Notes under the pieces: generated by a model
Seen by the model: only the letters and a program-made list of their open reading frames with translations
Told to the model about the DNA's origin: nothing
Database searches by the model: none
Position numbers and translations under genes: made by a program
Part shown: positions 6,409-13,133 of the stretch, in pieces
Layout of the letters: each line of letters begins with the position of its first letter
Position numbering within the stretch: position 1 is the first letter of the stretch
Assembly (NCBI GenBank): GCA_964440805.1
Contig: CAYTTR010000049.1
Location: 1 to 13,133, forward strand
Source: CAYTTR01 sp964440805
GTDB taxonomy: Bacteria > Acidobacteriota > Aminicenantia > Aminicenantales > Aminicenantaceae
Direction: 5' to 3'
DNA length: 13,133 bases

Positions 6409-7919
6409 CCTCCTCCGACTGTCATTCGGGATATTTTTACAGTGGGGCATCCATCACTGACAGGAACTTCCTGACCTTCCTTGGAGCAAGTTCCTGTCTG
6501 GGGGCCAAAAGAAAGATCTGAACCTACCAGTTCGATTTTCTCAAGGATGTCCAAGTTTGTCCCTATTAAGGTGGCCTGTTTGATTGGCTTAGTTAAACTT
6601 CCGTTTTCGATAAGATAACCGGAGCTTAAAGTGAAGGTGAATTTTCCCGAATCCTCCACCTGGCCGCCTTGATATCTATGGGCATAAATACCTTTAGTGA
6701 CGGACTTTATAATTTCTTCTGGAGAGTATTGTCCTTTTTCTAAATATGTGTTGCTCATCCGGGGAAGGGGAGGACAGGAAAAATCTTCTCTCCTTCCATG
6801 TCCGGTAGGCTTGTTTCTTAAAATAAAGGCTGACAGCCTGTCAAAAAGAAATGACTGCAAGATACCTTTCTCGATAAGCGGAGTTTTTCTGGGGATGGTA
6901 CCTTCATCGTCGATATTGTAGGAGCCCCTGAAACCAGGAATGGTAGGATCATCGAAAATCGTAACTTGTTGGTTAGCAATTTTTTTCCCTGCTTTATCCC
7001 AGAAAATAGATGTTTTTTTTCTTATGAAATCAGCTTCTAAAAGATGTCCTACTGCCTCATGAAGAAGAACGCCGCTGTCTCCAGGAGAGAGAACAACCGG
7101 CATTTCTCCGGCTGGAGCAGGGCCGGCCTCCAATAATTTTAAGGCTTCTTGAGAAGCACGTCTGCCTATTTCTTCAGCGCTTAAATCCTGTTCAAAGTAT
7201 TCCAGACCAACCCGCCCTCCTCCTCCAAAAAAGCCCGATTCCCGCCGCCTCTCCTTTTCGGCTAAGGACCGGCAGGATAATTTAACCATCGGCCTGGAAT
7301 CAGAAATCAGTAAACCTTCTGAGTTGATAATGGTTATGTACTGTATACTATTGCTGAGTGTGGTTTTGATTTTTTTTATAAGAGGAGATGTCTTTTGTGC
7401 TGCCTGATAAGCCTGTTTGACCAGGGAAATCTTTGGCTGAAATCCCGAGAAATGAGCCGGTTTAATAACCCGGTAAGAGTTATGAAAGAAAGGCTGTTTT
7501 TTAAGGGGGCGAGAGTTTTTAAAAGAAGAAGAAGCGATGGAGGCAGCGGTCAAGGCAGCTTCTTTTACCTTAGGCAAGGAAAGATCATTGGTATAACCAT
7601 AACCTGTTTTCTCTCCGGAAATAACCCGGATTCCCAGGCCGAATAGAATGGTTTCATCGGTTTCCTTAATAATGTCTTCTTCCATGTTGATTAGATGAAA
7701 TCTACCAAATTCCATATATATATCAGCAAATCGGCCTCCTTTGGAGAGGGCAATATTAAGAATCTTGTAAAGCTCATCAATACTTAACTGGAAGTGCTCT
7801 TCAAAAGGAAGCGAGTCGATCGGTTTAGGTTCAGACTTGTTTTTACAATTCCAATTGGTCATTATAGTCACCAGCAATAAAACAAACCATGATTTTAAAA
7901 AATCCCGGCGTTCCAGCAT
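6405..7919 (-). CDS. tldD: TldD-like metalloprotease subunit with Tat-like N-terminal signal
   Basis: The zinc motif HEAVGH (H287, E288, H292) lies in the family context GVLLHEAVGHLLEADF. The conserved C478 in TGTCSKEGQEVPV corresponds to the C-terminal metal-ligand cysteine of TldD. FDDPTIPGFRGSYNIDDEG is also typical. The protein is 504 residues, longer than E. coli TldD (481), because of its N-terminus: LERRDFLKSW followed by a hydrophobic run (FVLLLVTIM) and WNCKN. This looks like a twin-arginine signal; the cysteine is not in a good lipobox. Classical TldD is cytoplasmic, so export or membrane anchoring would be unusual. The stop overlaps the pmbA start (ATGA). The dehydrogenase gene ends 56 bases upstream, so one operon is likely. 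Family is certain; location is inferred. Confidence 0.93.
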   Translation of the reverse strand: MLERRDFLKSWFVLLLVTIMTNWNCKNKSEPKPIDSLPFEEHFQLSIDELYKILNIALSKGGRFADIYMEFGRFHLINMEEDIIKETDETILFGLGIRVISGEKTGYGYTNDLSLPKVKEAALTAASIASSSFKNSRPLKKQPFFHNSYRVIKPAHFSGFQPKISLVKQAYQAAQKTSPLIKKIKTTLSNSIQYITIINSEGLLISDSRPMVKLSCRSLAEKERRRESGFFGGGGRVGLEYFEQDLSAEEIGRRASQEALKLLEAGPAPAGEMPVVLSPGDSGVLLHEAVGHLLEADFIRKKTSIFWDKAGKKIANQQVTIFDDPTIPGFRGSYNIDDEGTIPRKTPLIEKGILQSFLFDRLSAFILRNKPTGHGRREDFSCPPLPRMSNTYLEKGQYSPEEIIKSVTKGIYAHRYQGGQVEDSGKFTFTLSSGYLIENGSLTKPIKQATLIGTNLDILEKIELVGSDLSFGPQTGTCSKEGQEVPVSDGCPTVKISRMTVGGG

Positions 7920-7934
7920 TTTTTCTTTCTTTCA

Positions 7935-7958
7935 TTGCTTATAACTTCTTGTAAGCAA
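7935..7958. promoter_or_regulatory. Dyad between the dehydrogenase and tldD genes
   Basis: TTGCTTA (7935-7941) and TAAGCAA (7952-7958) are perfect inverted 7-base arms around a 10-base centre, in the 56-base gap before tldD. There is no T-tract, so it is not a typical terminator. It could be an operator or a weak RNA hairpin near the tldD start; the function is unknown. Confidence 0.3.
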
Positions 7959-7975
7959 GAAAATTGCTGTCTAAT

Positions 7976-9139
7976 TTATATTTCACCGACTTCAGCCAGA
8001 AGTCTTATTTCCTTGATAGACATTCCCTGAAGCCCCAGTTTTTCTACAGTTCTACCTTCTTTCCAGAAATCTTTTTCCCTCATAATGGAAGCAATATGAA
8101 TAATCGATCTGATTGTGGGGACATTCACCTTGAACATTTCTGCCAGGGAAGCCAAGGGAACAAGGCTCATAGGAACATCTTCATCCACATAGCGGTGATG
8201 AAGACGGTCAGGTGCTTTAATACCCAGGTAGCCGGGATTGCTGAGAATGGCTTCCCTGAGATCTTTTCCAGTGGCGCTATAAGCAGAGTATAACCAATTC
8301 TTGGCACTCATAGCTTTAATTCCCAGAGCAGCAGCGATTTCCAGTCGTTCTTTATCCATTTTTTCCAGAACTTTGGAGACAGAGAGGCTGGCTCCTTCAA
8401 TATAGTATTCAAAATCTCCATGAGTCTGTTCAATCCAGGCGGCATTGAGCACGGTCAGAGCAGGATGAAAAATGGCTCCGATGTTATCAAAGCTGGTCTT
8501 GAAAATGTTGTCTCCCGGAATGAACTGGGGGAAAAACCGGTTTATGATTTTCAAGACCCCTGGAATCCAGTATGCCGGAAGAGTTGCTAAAGGAACAGAA
8601 TTCTTTATGGAAAATATCCTGGAATGGGCCGGACCAATACTTCTGGATGCATAAAGGAACGTTTGGGCTTCAGCTAAAAAAGGAGACTTGGTGCCTCCTT
8701 TTTCTTTGAGAGCATGAAGAAATTCCAGGCAACCCCCGGTTCGACCGGGATTGAGAACTACAATCTGATGCTCTTTTAAATAGGGAGCACAGCTATACGC
8801 CATAAACCTGTGAGCTGTTGCCGGAACAACCACCATCAAGATGTCAGCCTCTTCAATGCACTCTTTAATATTGGTAGAAACGATATTAACCTTGCCGAAT
8901 CCCTGGAGTTCCCCTTCTACCTTGATCCCCCCCCGGTAAGATACCGGTTGGATTTTTTTTCTTCTGCGGTTATAAAGATTTACCTTGTATCCTAAAATCC
9001 CAAGGTGACCGGCCATAGCCATTCCACCGTGACCCGCCCCTAGAACACAAAAGGTGAGTTCTTTAGCAGGTTTATTGAGAAGATTTTTAATATATTTTTT
9101 CCTGCGGCTATCCATGGCTTTGGACATTCTTTTTGCCAT
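7976..9139 (-). CDS. NAD/NADP octopine/nopaline dehydrogenase family protein
   Basis: The 387-residue protein has a Rossmann NAD(P)-binding motif near the N-terminus (FCVLGAGHGGMAMAGHLG, about residues 30-47), then DILMVVVPATAHRFMA and IVVLNPGRTGG. The C-terminal half holds the all-helical opine-dehydrogenase domain with FDNIGAIFHPALTVLNAA, the region expected to carry the catalytic His. Characterised members reductively condense an amino acid with an alpha-keto acid; the substrates here cannot be told, and related uncharacterised proteins are common. The ATG at 9139 has an excellent AAGGAGG site six bases upstream. A promoter candidate lies at 9221-9249. The gene precedes tldD by 56 bases on the same strand. 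No signal peptide or oddity is visible. Confidence 0.88.
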   Translation of the reverse strand: MAKRMSKAMDSRRKKYIKNLLNKPAKELTFCVLGAGHGGMAMAGHLGILGYKVNLYNRRRKKIQPVSYRGGIKVEGELQGFGKVNIVSTNIKECIEEADILMVVVPATAHRFMAYSCAPYLKEHQIVVLNPGRTGGCLEFLHALKEKGGTKSPFLAEAQTFLYASRSIGPAHSRIFSIKNSVPLATLPAYWIPGVLKIINRFFPQFIPGDNIFKTSFDNIGAIFHPALTVLNAAWIEQTHGDFEYYIEGASLSVSKVLEKMDKERLEIAAALGIKAMSAKNWLYSAYSATGKDLREAILSNPGYLGIKAPDRLHHRYVDEDVPMSLVPLASLAEMFKVNVPTIRSIIHIASIMREKDFWKEGRTVEKLGLQGMSIKEIRLLAEVGEI

Positions 9140-9383
9140 GAGTCCTCCTTAAATAAATTTTTCCTTTTCAATTCAAGTCCCTACTTTTAGTGTCGAACTG
9201 ATTGCAAACCAGTTTAATTTATTCTATTGAAAATAAACTTCGGATGCAAACTTTCGCCAAATAATAATTTTTCTATGTAAATTTGTATTAAATTCTTAGT
9301 GTTGTATTTTTAGTTTAGATACCATCTGGTATGCCATTGTGCCAAAGATTAAGCCCGCCTTAATAGGATGATATTCTATTTTA
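9140..9383. other. Intergenic region with small dyads
   Basis: This 244-base AT-rich gap separates the flippase gene's 3' end from the dehydrogenase start. It holds the promoter candidate at 9221-9249. A hairpin of AACTG (9196-9200) and CAGTT (9210-9214) lies at the predicted RNA start. A palindrome-like site ATACCA-TC-TGGTAT lies at 9319-9332, which could be an operator. No terminator for the flippase gene is evident, and no gene is seen. Confidence 0.4.
9221..9249 (-). promoter_or_regulatory. Possible promoter of the dehydrogenase-tldD-pmbA run
   Basis: On the minus strand, TTGCAT (9249-9244) and TAGAAT (9226-9221) are 17 bases apart. The -10 box is strong, the -35 weak. Predicted transcription starts near 9214, leaving a leader of about 75 bases that begins with a small hairpin and ends with AAGGAGG. 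Confidence 0.4.
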
Positions 9384-10424
9384 TCAATAACTATTCTGAG
9401 GGAAATTGCTTTTCTTTATTCTTTTACCCGCGGGAATAATAGCCAGGATTATTATTGCCAAAATCCCCAGTGAGTATTCGTAAAGATTGCTCAGGAGATG
9501 AATGCCTAGACCGGAAATAATAGAGAGCTGGGGATCGAATTTCATTAATTGAAAGGTTAGGGCCCAGGCGGATTCCCAGGTTCCGAAACCGGCTAATCCT
9601 TTTACCGGAAGAACCGACGTAAGTTCAGCTCCGGTTATTCCCAGGATAGTTTTCCAGATACTAAGATCAAAAAGACCAAAACCATGACTGGATAGCAAAG
9701 AAAAAAGCAGCACGTAGAGTGCCATGTATTTTCCTCCCCTGATGAAAAAAGAAATCAATATAACCAAGCCGTGGTATTTTTCTTTTTTTATCCGGCTTAT
9801 TTCCTCTTGGGTTAAGTCAAATTTTTCTAAGCCAGTTTTAGCCCAGGTTTTTTCATTATGATGAAAGAGCGACAATAAGAATTTAAAGAATTTCCTTAGT
9901 GCTTCCAGAAAAAGCTCAATTTTCCAAAAAATTACTATTAAAACAAAGAGAAAAACAATGGATGAAATAAGCATTATACTGCTGGAAAGGGGAGTGGTTC
10001 CAAAGCCAACAATGAAAATGGAAATTATTAGAAAAGGACTCAGAGTCAAGAAATCATAAATAAAAGAAAGAAGAAAGGTGGAGGCTGCTGCTTCAAAAGT
10101 ATATTTCAATTTTTTGTTGACCAGATAGACATAGGATAATGAACCGATGCGAGCTGGAAAGAGATCAACAAAAAGATTGCGGATCAATGTTACCAGGAAA
10201 AGTCTGTCAAACTGACTGGGATATGGCTTGAGCAGAATCTGATAACGCCAGGTGCGGAGAATAGCTGTGCTTAAAGCTAAGCTCATGTAGCCGAAAAGCC
10301 CTATTATATGAATTGATTTTAGTGTCTGAATAAGGTCCTTAAACTGAATTTGTTTTAATAGAATAAAAAGCAGAATGATTGAAATAGTAAGTGATGCAAG
10401 AATTGAAATGGTTTTTCTTTTCAT
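9384..10424 (-). CDS. Flippase-like integral membrane protein (lysylphosphatidylglycerol synthase TM-region family)
   Basis: The protein has about seven or eight hydrophobic segments and the family marks: FPARIGSLSYVYLVNKK after the first two helices and the later LPVKGLAGFGTWESAWAL, equivalent to the LP-GG-G--E motif. This UPF0104/flippase-like family includes the membrane half of MprF and many stand-alone proteins thought to move or modify lipids or glycolipid intermediates; the substrate is unknown. The frame can be extended to a TTG at 10466, but a TTGACA/TACTAT promoter overlaps that extension, and the ATG at 10424 (MKRKTISILASL, 346 residues) starts directly before the first membrane helix. 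I therefore use 10424. No ribosome site precedes it, and the predicted RNA start falls at 10424-10426, suggesting a leaderless mRNA. Confidence 0.85.
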   Translation of the reverse strand: MKRKTISILASLTISIILLFILLKQIQFKDLIQTLKSIHIIGLFGYMSLALSTAILRTWRYQILLKPYPSQFDRLFLVTLIRNLFVDLFPARIGSLSYVYLVNKKLKYTFEAAASTFLLSFIYDFLTLSPFLIISIFIVGFGTTPLSSSIMLISSIVFLFVLIVIFWKIELFLEALRKFFKFLLSLFHHNEKTWAKTGLEKFDLTQEEISRIKKEKYHGLVILISFFIRGGKYMALYVLLFSLLSSHGFGLFDLSIWKTILGITGAELTSVLPVKGLAGFGTWESAWALTFQLMKFDPQLSIISGLGIHLLSNLYEYSLGILAIIILAIIPAGKRIKKSNFPQNSY

Positions 10425-10431
10425 CGAAGTT

Positions 10432-10460
10432 ATAGTAAAGAGAGTTGGCAATGTTGTCAA
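10432..10460 (-). promoter_or_regulatory. Predicted promoter of the flippase gene, leaderless arrangement
   Basis: On the minus strand a perfect TTGACA (10460-10455) is followed after 17 bases by TACTAT (10437-10432). Transcription would begin about seven bases on, at 10424-10426, essentially on the A of the ATG at 10424. It lies inside the region a longer TTG-started frame would claim, which argues against that longer start. Confidence 0.6.
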
Positions 10461-10585
10461 CTTCAAAGGGGAGGCATTTCCAAAACCTTAAAAAAAGCAT
10501 AAGATGAAAGATTCCATACCCTTTCTCTCTTTATATATATAAATTTTATCATGGAAATATAGATACTTGCTTTAAGGAATCTTAT

Positions 10586-10614
10586 TTGACTGTTAAAATG
10601 AAAAAAATTATAAT
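10586..10614 (+). promoter_or_regulatory. Predicted promoter of nadC-nadB, leaderless arrangement
   Basis: TTGACT (10586-10591) and a perfect TATAAT (10609-10614) are separated by 17 bases, close to the full sigma-70 consensus. The expected start is 10620-10622, one to three bases before the nadC ATG at 10623. No Shine-Dalgarno sequence precedes that ATG, as expected for a leaderless message. Confidence 0.75.
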
Positions 10615-10622
10615 CTTGTTCC

Positions 10623-11456
10623 ATGACATATTCTGAAATGGATGAAATAATTTTCAGAGCCCTTGAGGAGGATATGCCTCATGGTGATATCACTTCTGAA
10701 AGCTTAATTCCTCCTGGAGCAGAGTCCCGGGCTGTATTTATTGCCAAAGAAAAAGGGATTTTAGCTGGTCTTAAAGTAGCCGAACGAGTATTCCATATTA
10801 TTGACCCGAAAGTAAAATTCGAATCTTTTTTATCTGATGGAGAAGAAGTATGCAGAAAAGACAGGATTGCAGAAGTGACTGGTGATTCTCTTTCCTTGCT
10901 CAAAGCAGAAAGAACTTCTCTAAACTTTTTTCAGCACCTCTCTGGTATAGCCAGCCAGACCAGGGATTTTGTTAAGGCACTGGAAGGCACAAATACCAGA
11001 ATTCTGGATACCCGCAAGACGACTCCAGGACTCAGAATTCTGGAAAAATACGCCGTTACTGTGGGAGGAGGCTTGAATCATAGATCCAATCTTTCTGAGA
11101 TGATTCTTATTAAGGACAATCATATCCGGGCAGTTGGAAATATTACTGAAGCAGTGAGAAGAACAAAAGAAAAAGCAAGTCCTTCTTTCAAGGTTGAAGT
11201 AGAAGTGACCAGCCTGAAAGAAGCCCAAGAAGCCTTAGAGGCTGGAGTGGACTGGTTGATGCTTGATAACATGGAAATAGAGGAAATCAAAAAAGCAATT
11301 GAACATATTAAAGGCAGAGCGCTGATTGAAGTTTCAGGAAAAGTTGACCTGGAAAAAGTAAGAGAACTTGCCGGGACCGGAATTGATTTTATTTCTATAG
11401 GAAGTCTTACTCATTCGGTTAAATCTTTGGATATAAGCCTGGAATTTATGGCCTAA
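10623..11456 (+). CDS. nadC: Nicotinate-nucleotide pyrophosphorylase (carboxylating), quinolinate phosphoribosyltransferase
   Basis: NadC converts quinolinate and PRPP to nicotinate mononucleotide, CO2 and pyrophosphate in de novo NAD synthesis. The 277 residues match the family length. All substrate-binding basic residues are visible and sit at a constant offset of eight from the M. tuberculosis enzyme: R97 in RTSLNFFQHLSG, R131-K132 in DTRKTTPG, H153-R154 in LNHRSNLS and K164 in IKDNH. The acidic positions EVEVTS, LMLDNM and the phosphate loop DFISIGSLTHS are also present. The start at 10623 coincides with the predicted RNA start and has no ribosome site; the next ATG (10638) would remove five residues and also lacks one. 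nadB follows after six bases. Identification is secure. Confidence 0.97.
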   Translation: MTYSEMDEIIFRALEEDMPHGDITSESLIPPGAESRAVFIAKEKGILAGLKVAERVFHIIDPKVKFESFLSDGEEVCRKDRIAEVTGDSLSLLKAERTSLNFFQHLSGIASQTRDFVKALEGTNTRILDTRKTTPGLRILEKYAVTVGGGLNHRSNLSEMILIKDNHIRAVGNITEAVRRTKEKASPSFKVEVEVTSLKEAQEALEAGVDWLMLDNMEIEEIKKAIEHIKGRALIEVSGKVDLEKVRELAGTGIDFISIGSLTHSVKSLDISLEFMA

Positions 11457-11462
11457 AAAGAC

Positions 11463-13043
11463 ATGCCAAAGACTAAAGGGATAGAGACAGATATTCTCAT
11501 CATAGGTTGCGGTATCGCTGGAGCCTCGGCAGCCCTGGAAGCTGCCAAAAGCGGATTAAGAATAGTTTTGATAACCAAAAGCATGAGACCAGAGGAATCC
11601 AATACTTTTTATGCCCAGGGAGGCATTGTTTCCTTGGGTCCTGATGATGATCCGGAACTGCTGGCCAAAGACATCATTGAAACCGGTGATGGAATAAATA
11701 ATTCCAAGGCTGTAAACATCCTTGTTCAACAAGGCCATAAACTGGTTGAAAAAGTATTGATGAAAGAACTGAAGATTCCCTTTTCCCATAGTGCACCCGA
11801 TGAGCTGGATTATGCCCAGGAGGCCGGACATTCTCGCAGGCGTATTCTACATGTAAAGGATACTACTGGCAAAACCATAGAAGAGCGTTTCATTTCTGAG
11901 CTGAAAAAATATTCCAATGTAACTCTTCTTTCCGACCACACTGCGGTTGACCTTTTAACTGTTCCTCATCATTCCAAGAATCCCATTAGTTTCTACCGGG
12001 AGCCTCAGTGTATTGGTGCCTATGTTCTGGATAATAAAACCAATAAAGTCAAGATAATTTTTGCTCCCTATACAATTCTGGCCACAGGAGGCTGTGGAGC
12101 AGTTTTTCTCTATACATCTAATCCCCAGGGTGCAATCGGAGATGGTTACGCCATGGCTTACCGGGCGGGAGCCAGAATAATCAATATGGAATATATCCAG
12201 TTTCATCCAACTTCGCTTTTTCACCGCGATGCTGACAGTTTTCTTATTTCAGAAACAATCAGGGGTGAGGGAGCACGGTTGAAGACCAAAGAAGGCAGCT
12301 TGTTCATGGAGAAATATTCCCATAAAAAGGAGCTGGCTCCCCGTGATGAAGTAACCAGGGGCATTTACGAAGAGATGATTAATACTAACTCTAATTATGT
12401 TTACTTAGATTTGGCCCCTTATGCCACTATTGATATTCCCAAACGGTTCCCCAATATTTATCAGACCTGTCTCAAATATGGTATTGATATTACCAAAGAG
12501 CCCATTCCAGTGGTTCCAGCTGCCCATTATTGCTGCGGCGGAATACTGGTAGATGAATGGGGTCAAACAACGCTCAAAGGCCTACTAGCAGTGGGTGAGG
12601 CAAGTTGTACCGGGATTCATGGGGCTAACCGCTTAGCCTCCACTTCTCTTTTAGAAGGGCTGGTCTGGGGAGTGAGGGGAGCCCAGAATATTGTCAGGCA
12701 TTTTAATCCAGAAAAACCTTACCGGGCTTCCGAAATACATGAATGGTATTATCCAGCTAAAGAAGAGGCTGTCGATCCTGCCCTGGTTAATCAAGATTGG
12801 ATTTCTATCCGATCCTCCATGTGGAATTATGCAGGAATAATCCGAACCCGTAAAAGGCTTGAGAGAGCCCGGGCTGATCTCAATTATCTATTTCACCGGG
12901 TTGAAAAATTTTACAAGGAAGCCCGAATGGATCCCAAGGTGGTCGGACTCAAACATGGTATTCAGGTTGCTGTCATGATCACCCAGACCGCTCTTAGTAA
13001 TCCCATTAGCAGGGGAGCTCATTTTATCAGGAACAACCAGTAG
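11463..13043 (+). CDS. nadB: L-aspartate oxidase
   Basis: NadB oxidises L-aspartate to iminoaspartate with FAD, the first step of de novo NAD synthesis; NadA then makes quinolinate. The 526-residue protein begins with an FAD Rossmann motif (IIGCGIAGASAALEAA), followed by NTFYAQGGIV and HSRRRILHVKDTTG. Active-site residues known from E. coli NadB occur at an offset of four: H248 in QFHPTSL, E264 in SETIRGEG, R294 in APRDEV, H355 in HYCCGG and R390 in GANRLAST. The C-terminal SRGAH shows the protein is complete. The T-E pair of E. coli (T259-E260) is S-E here, a mild change. It is six bases downstream of nadC with only a weak ribosome site (AAAAAGAC), so coupling is probable. nadA must lie elsewhere. 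Confidence 0.97.
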   Translation: MPKTKGIETDILIIGCGIAGASAALEAAKSGLRIVLITKSMRPEESNTFYAQGGIVSLGPDDDPELLAKDIIETGDGINNSKAVNILVQQGHKLVEKVLMKELKIPFSHSAPDELDYAQEAGHSRRRILHVKDTTGKTIEERFISELKKYSNVTLLSDHTAVDLLTVPHHSKNPISFYREPQCIGAYVLDNKTNKVKIIFAPYTILATGGCGAVFLYTSNPQGAIGDGYAMAYRAGARIINMEYIQFHPTSLFHRDADSFLISETIRGEGARLKTKEGSLFMEKYSHKKELAPRDEVTRGIYEEMINTNSNYVYLDLAPYATIDIPKRFPNIYQTCLKYGIDITKEPIPVVPAAHYCCGGILVDEWGQTTLKGLLAVGEASCTGIHGANRLASTSLLEGLVWGVRGAQNIVRHFNPEKPYRASEIHEWYYPAKEEAVDPALVNQDWISIRSSMWNYAGIIRTRKRLERARADLNYLFHRVEKFYKEARMDPKVVGLKHGIQVAVMITQTALSNPISRGAHFIRNNQ

Positions 13044-13077
13044 TTGTTTTCTCCCGGTTTTAACCTATCAGGATTGC

Positions 13078-13106
13078 CTAGCCTGAACTATTCATAAAAA
13101 AGGCCG
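13078..13106 (+). repeat. Short 29-bp repeat, copy B
   Basis: This copy matches 4952-4980 at 25 of 29 bases, sharing ACTATTCATAAAAAAG. It lies 34 bases after the nadB stop, in the same orientation relative to the preceding gene as copy A. A T-run follows at 13111-13115, as TTTTT follows copy A. The similarity may continue past the window edge. Confidence 0.55.
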
Positions 13107-13133
13107 ATACTTTTTATATCACAAATACTATCT

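Noticed and set aside
6409..6450. Upstream ATG of pmbA adding 14 residues
   Set aside because: It lies wholly inside tldD with no family support, while the ATG at 6408 overlaps the tldD stop as ATGA, follows GGAGGAGG and gives the usual family length.
10425..10466. TTG-started N-terminal extension of the flippase (14 extra residues)
   Set aside because: It overlaps a TTGACA/TACTAT promoter, and the downstream ATG begins directly before the first membrane helix.

Overview
The window reads as chromosomal DNA from an uncultured, fairly AT-rich bacterium (about 40% G+C by eye). The lineage cannot be named from sequence alone. A TldD/TldE pair, a Tat-like signal, an HD-GYP protein and an L-aspartate oxidase route to NAD suggest a Gram-negative-type lineage outside the best-studied phyla; this is inference. 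Nine protein genes are well supported. No tRNA, rRNA, CRISPR array, transposase or phage gene was seen.

Layout: (1) 1-3712: a two-gene minus-strand operon encodes a HEAT-repeat protein (3392 to 1605) and an HD-GYP protein (1605 to 184). It is bracketed by two copies of a G+C-rich structured noncoding repeat in opposite orientation (1 to about 142, cut by the window edge, and 3482-3712, complete). (2) 3720-4955: a plus-strand pair encodes a zinc-ribbon thioredoxin and a nitroreductase-family flavoprotein. (3) 5056-9139: a minus-strand run encodes an octopine/nopaline dehydrogenase-family protein, a TldD-like metalloprotease with a Tat-like signal, and its partner PmbA/TldE. (4) 9384-10424: a flippase-like membrane protein on the minus strand, divergent from (5) 10623-13043: nadC-nadB on the plus strand, two enzymes of de novo NAD synthesis; nadA is not in the window.

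How the genes fit together: the HEAT and HD-GYP proteins share a similar N-terminal domain and are translationally coupled, so they probably act in one signalling unit, perhaps around cyclic di-GMP. TldD and PmbA overlap by ATGA and should form a TldD/TldE-type protease. NadB makes iminoaspartate and NadC converts quinolinate to nicotinate mononucleotide.

The most unusual signals are the structured repeat pair with a 26-bp terminal stem, two divergent promoters whose predicted transcription starts fall on the start codons of nadC and the flippase gene (apparent leaderless mRNAs), the shared N-terminal domain in the HD-GYP operon, the Tat-type signal on TldD but not on PmbA, and a 29-bp repeat found directly after two different stop codons.
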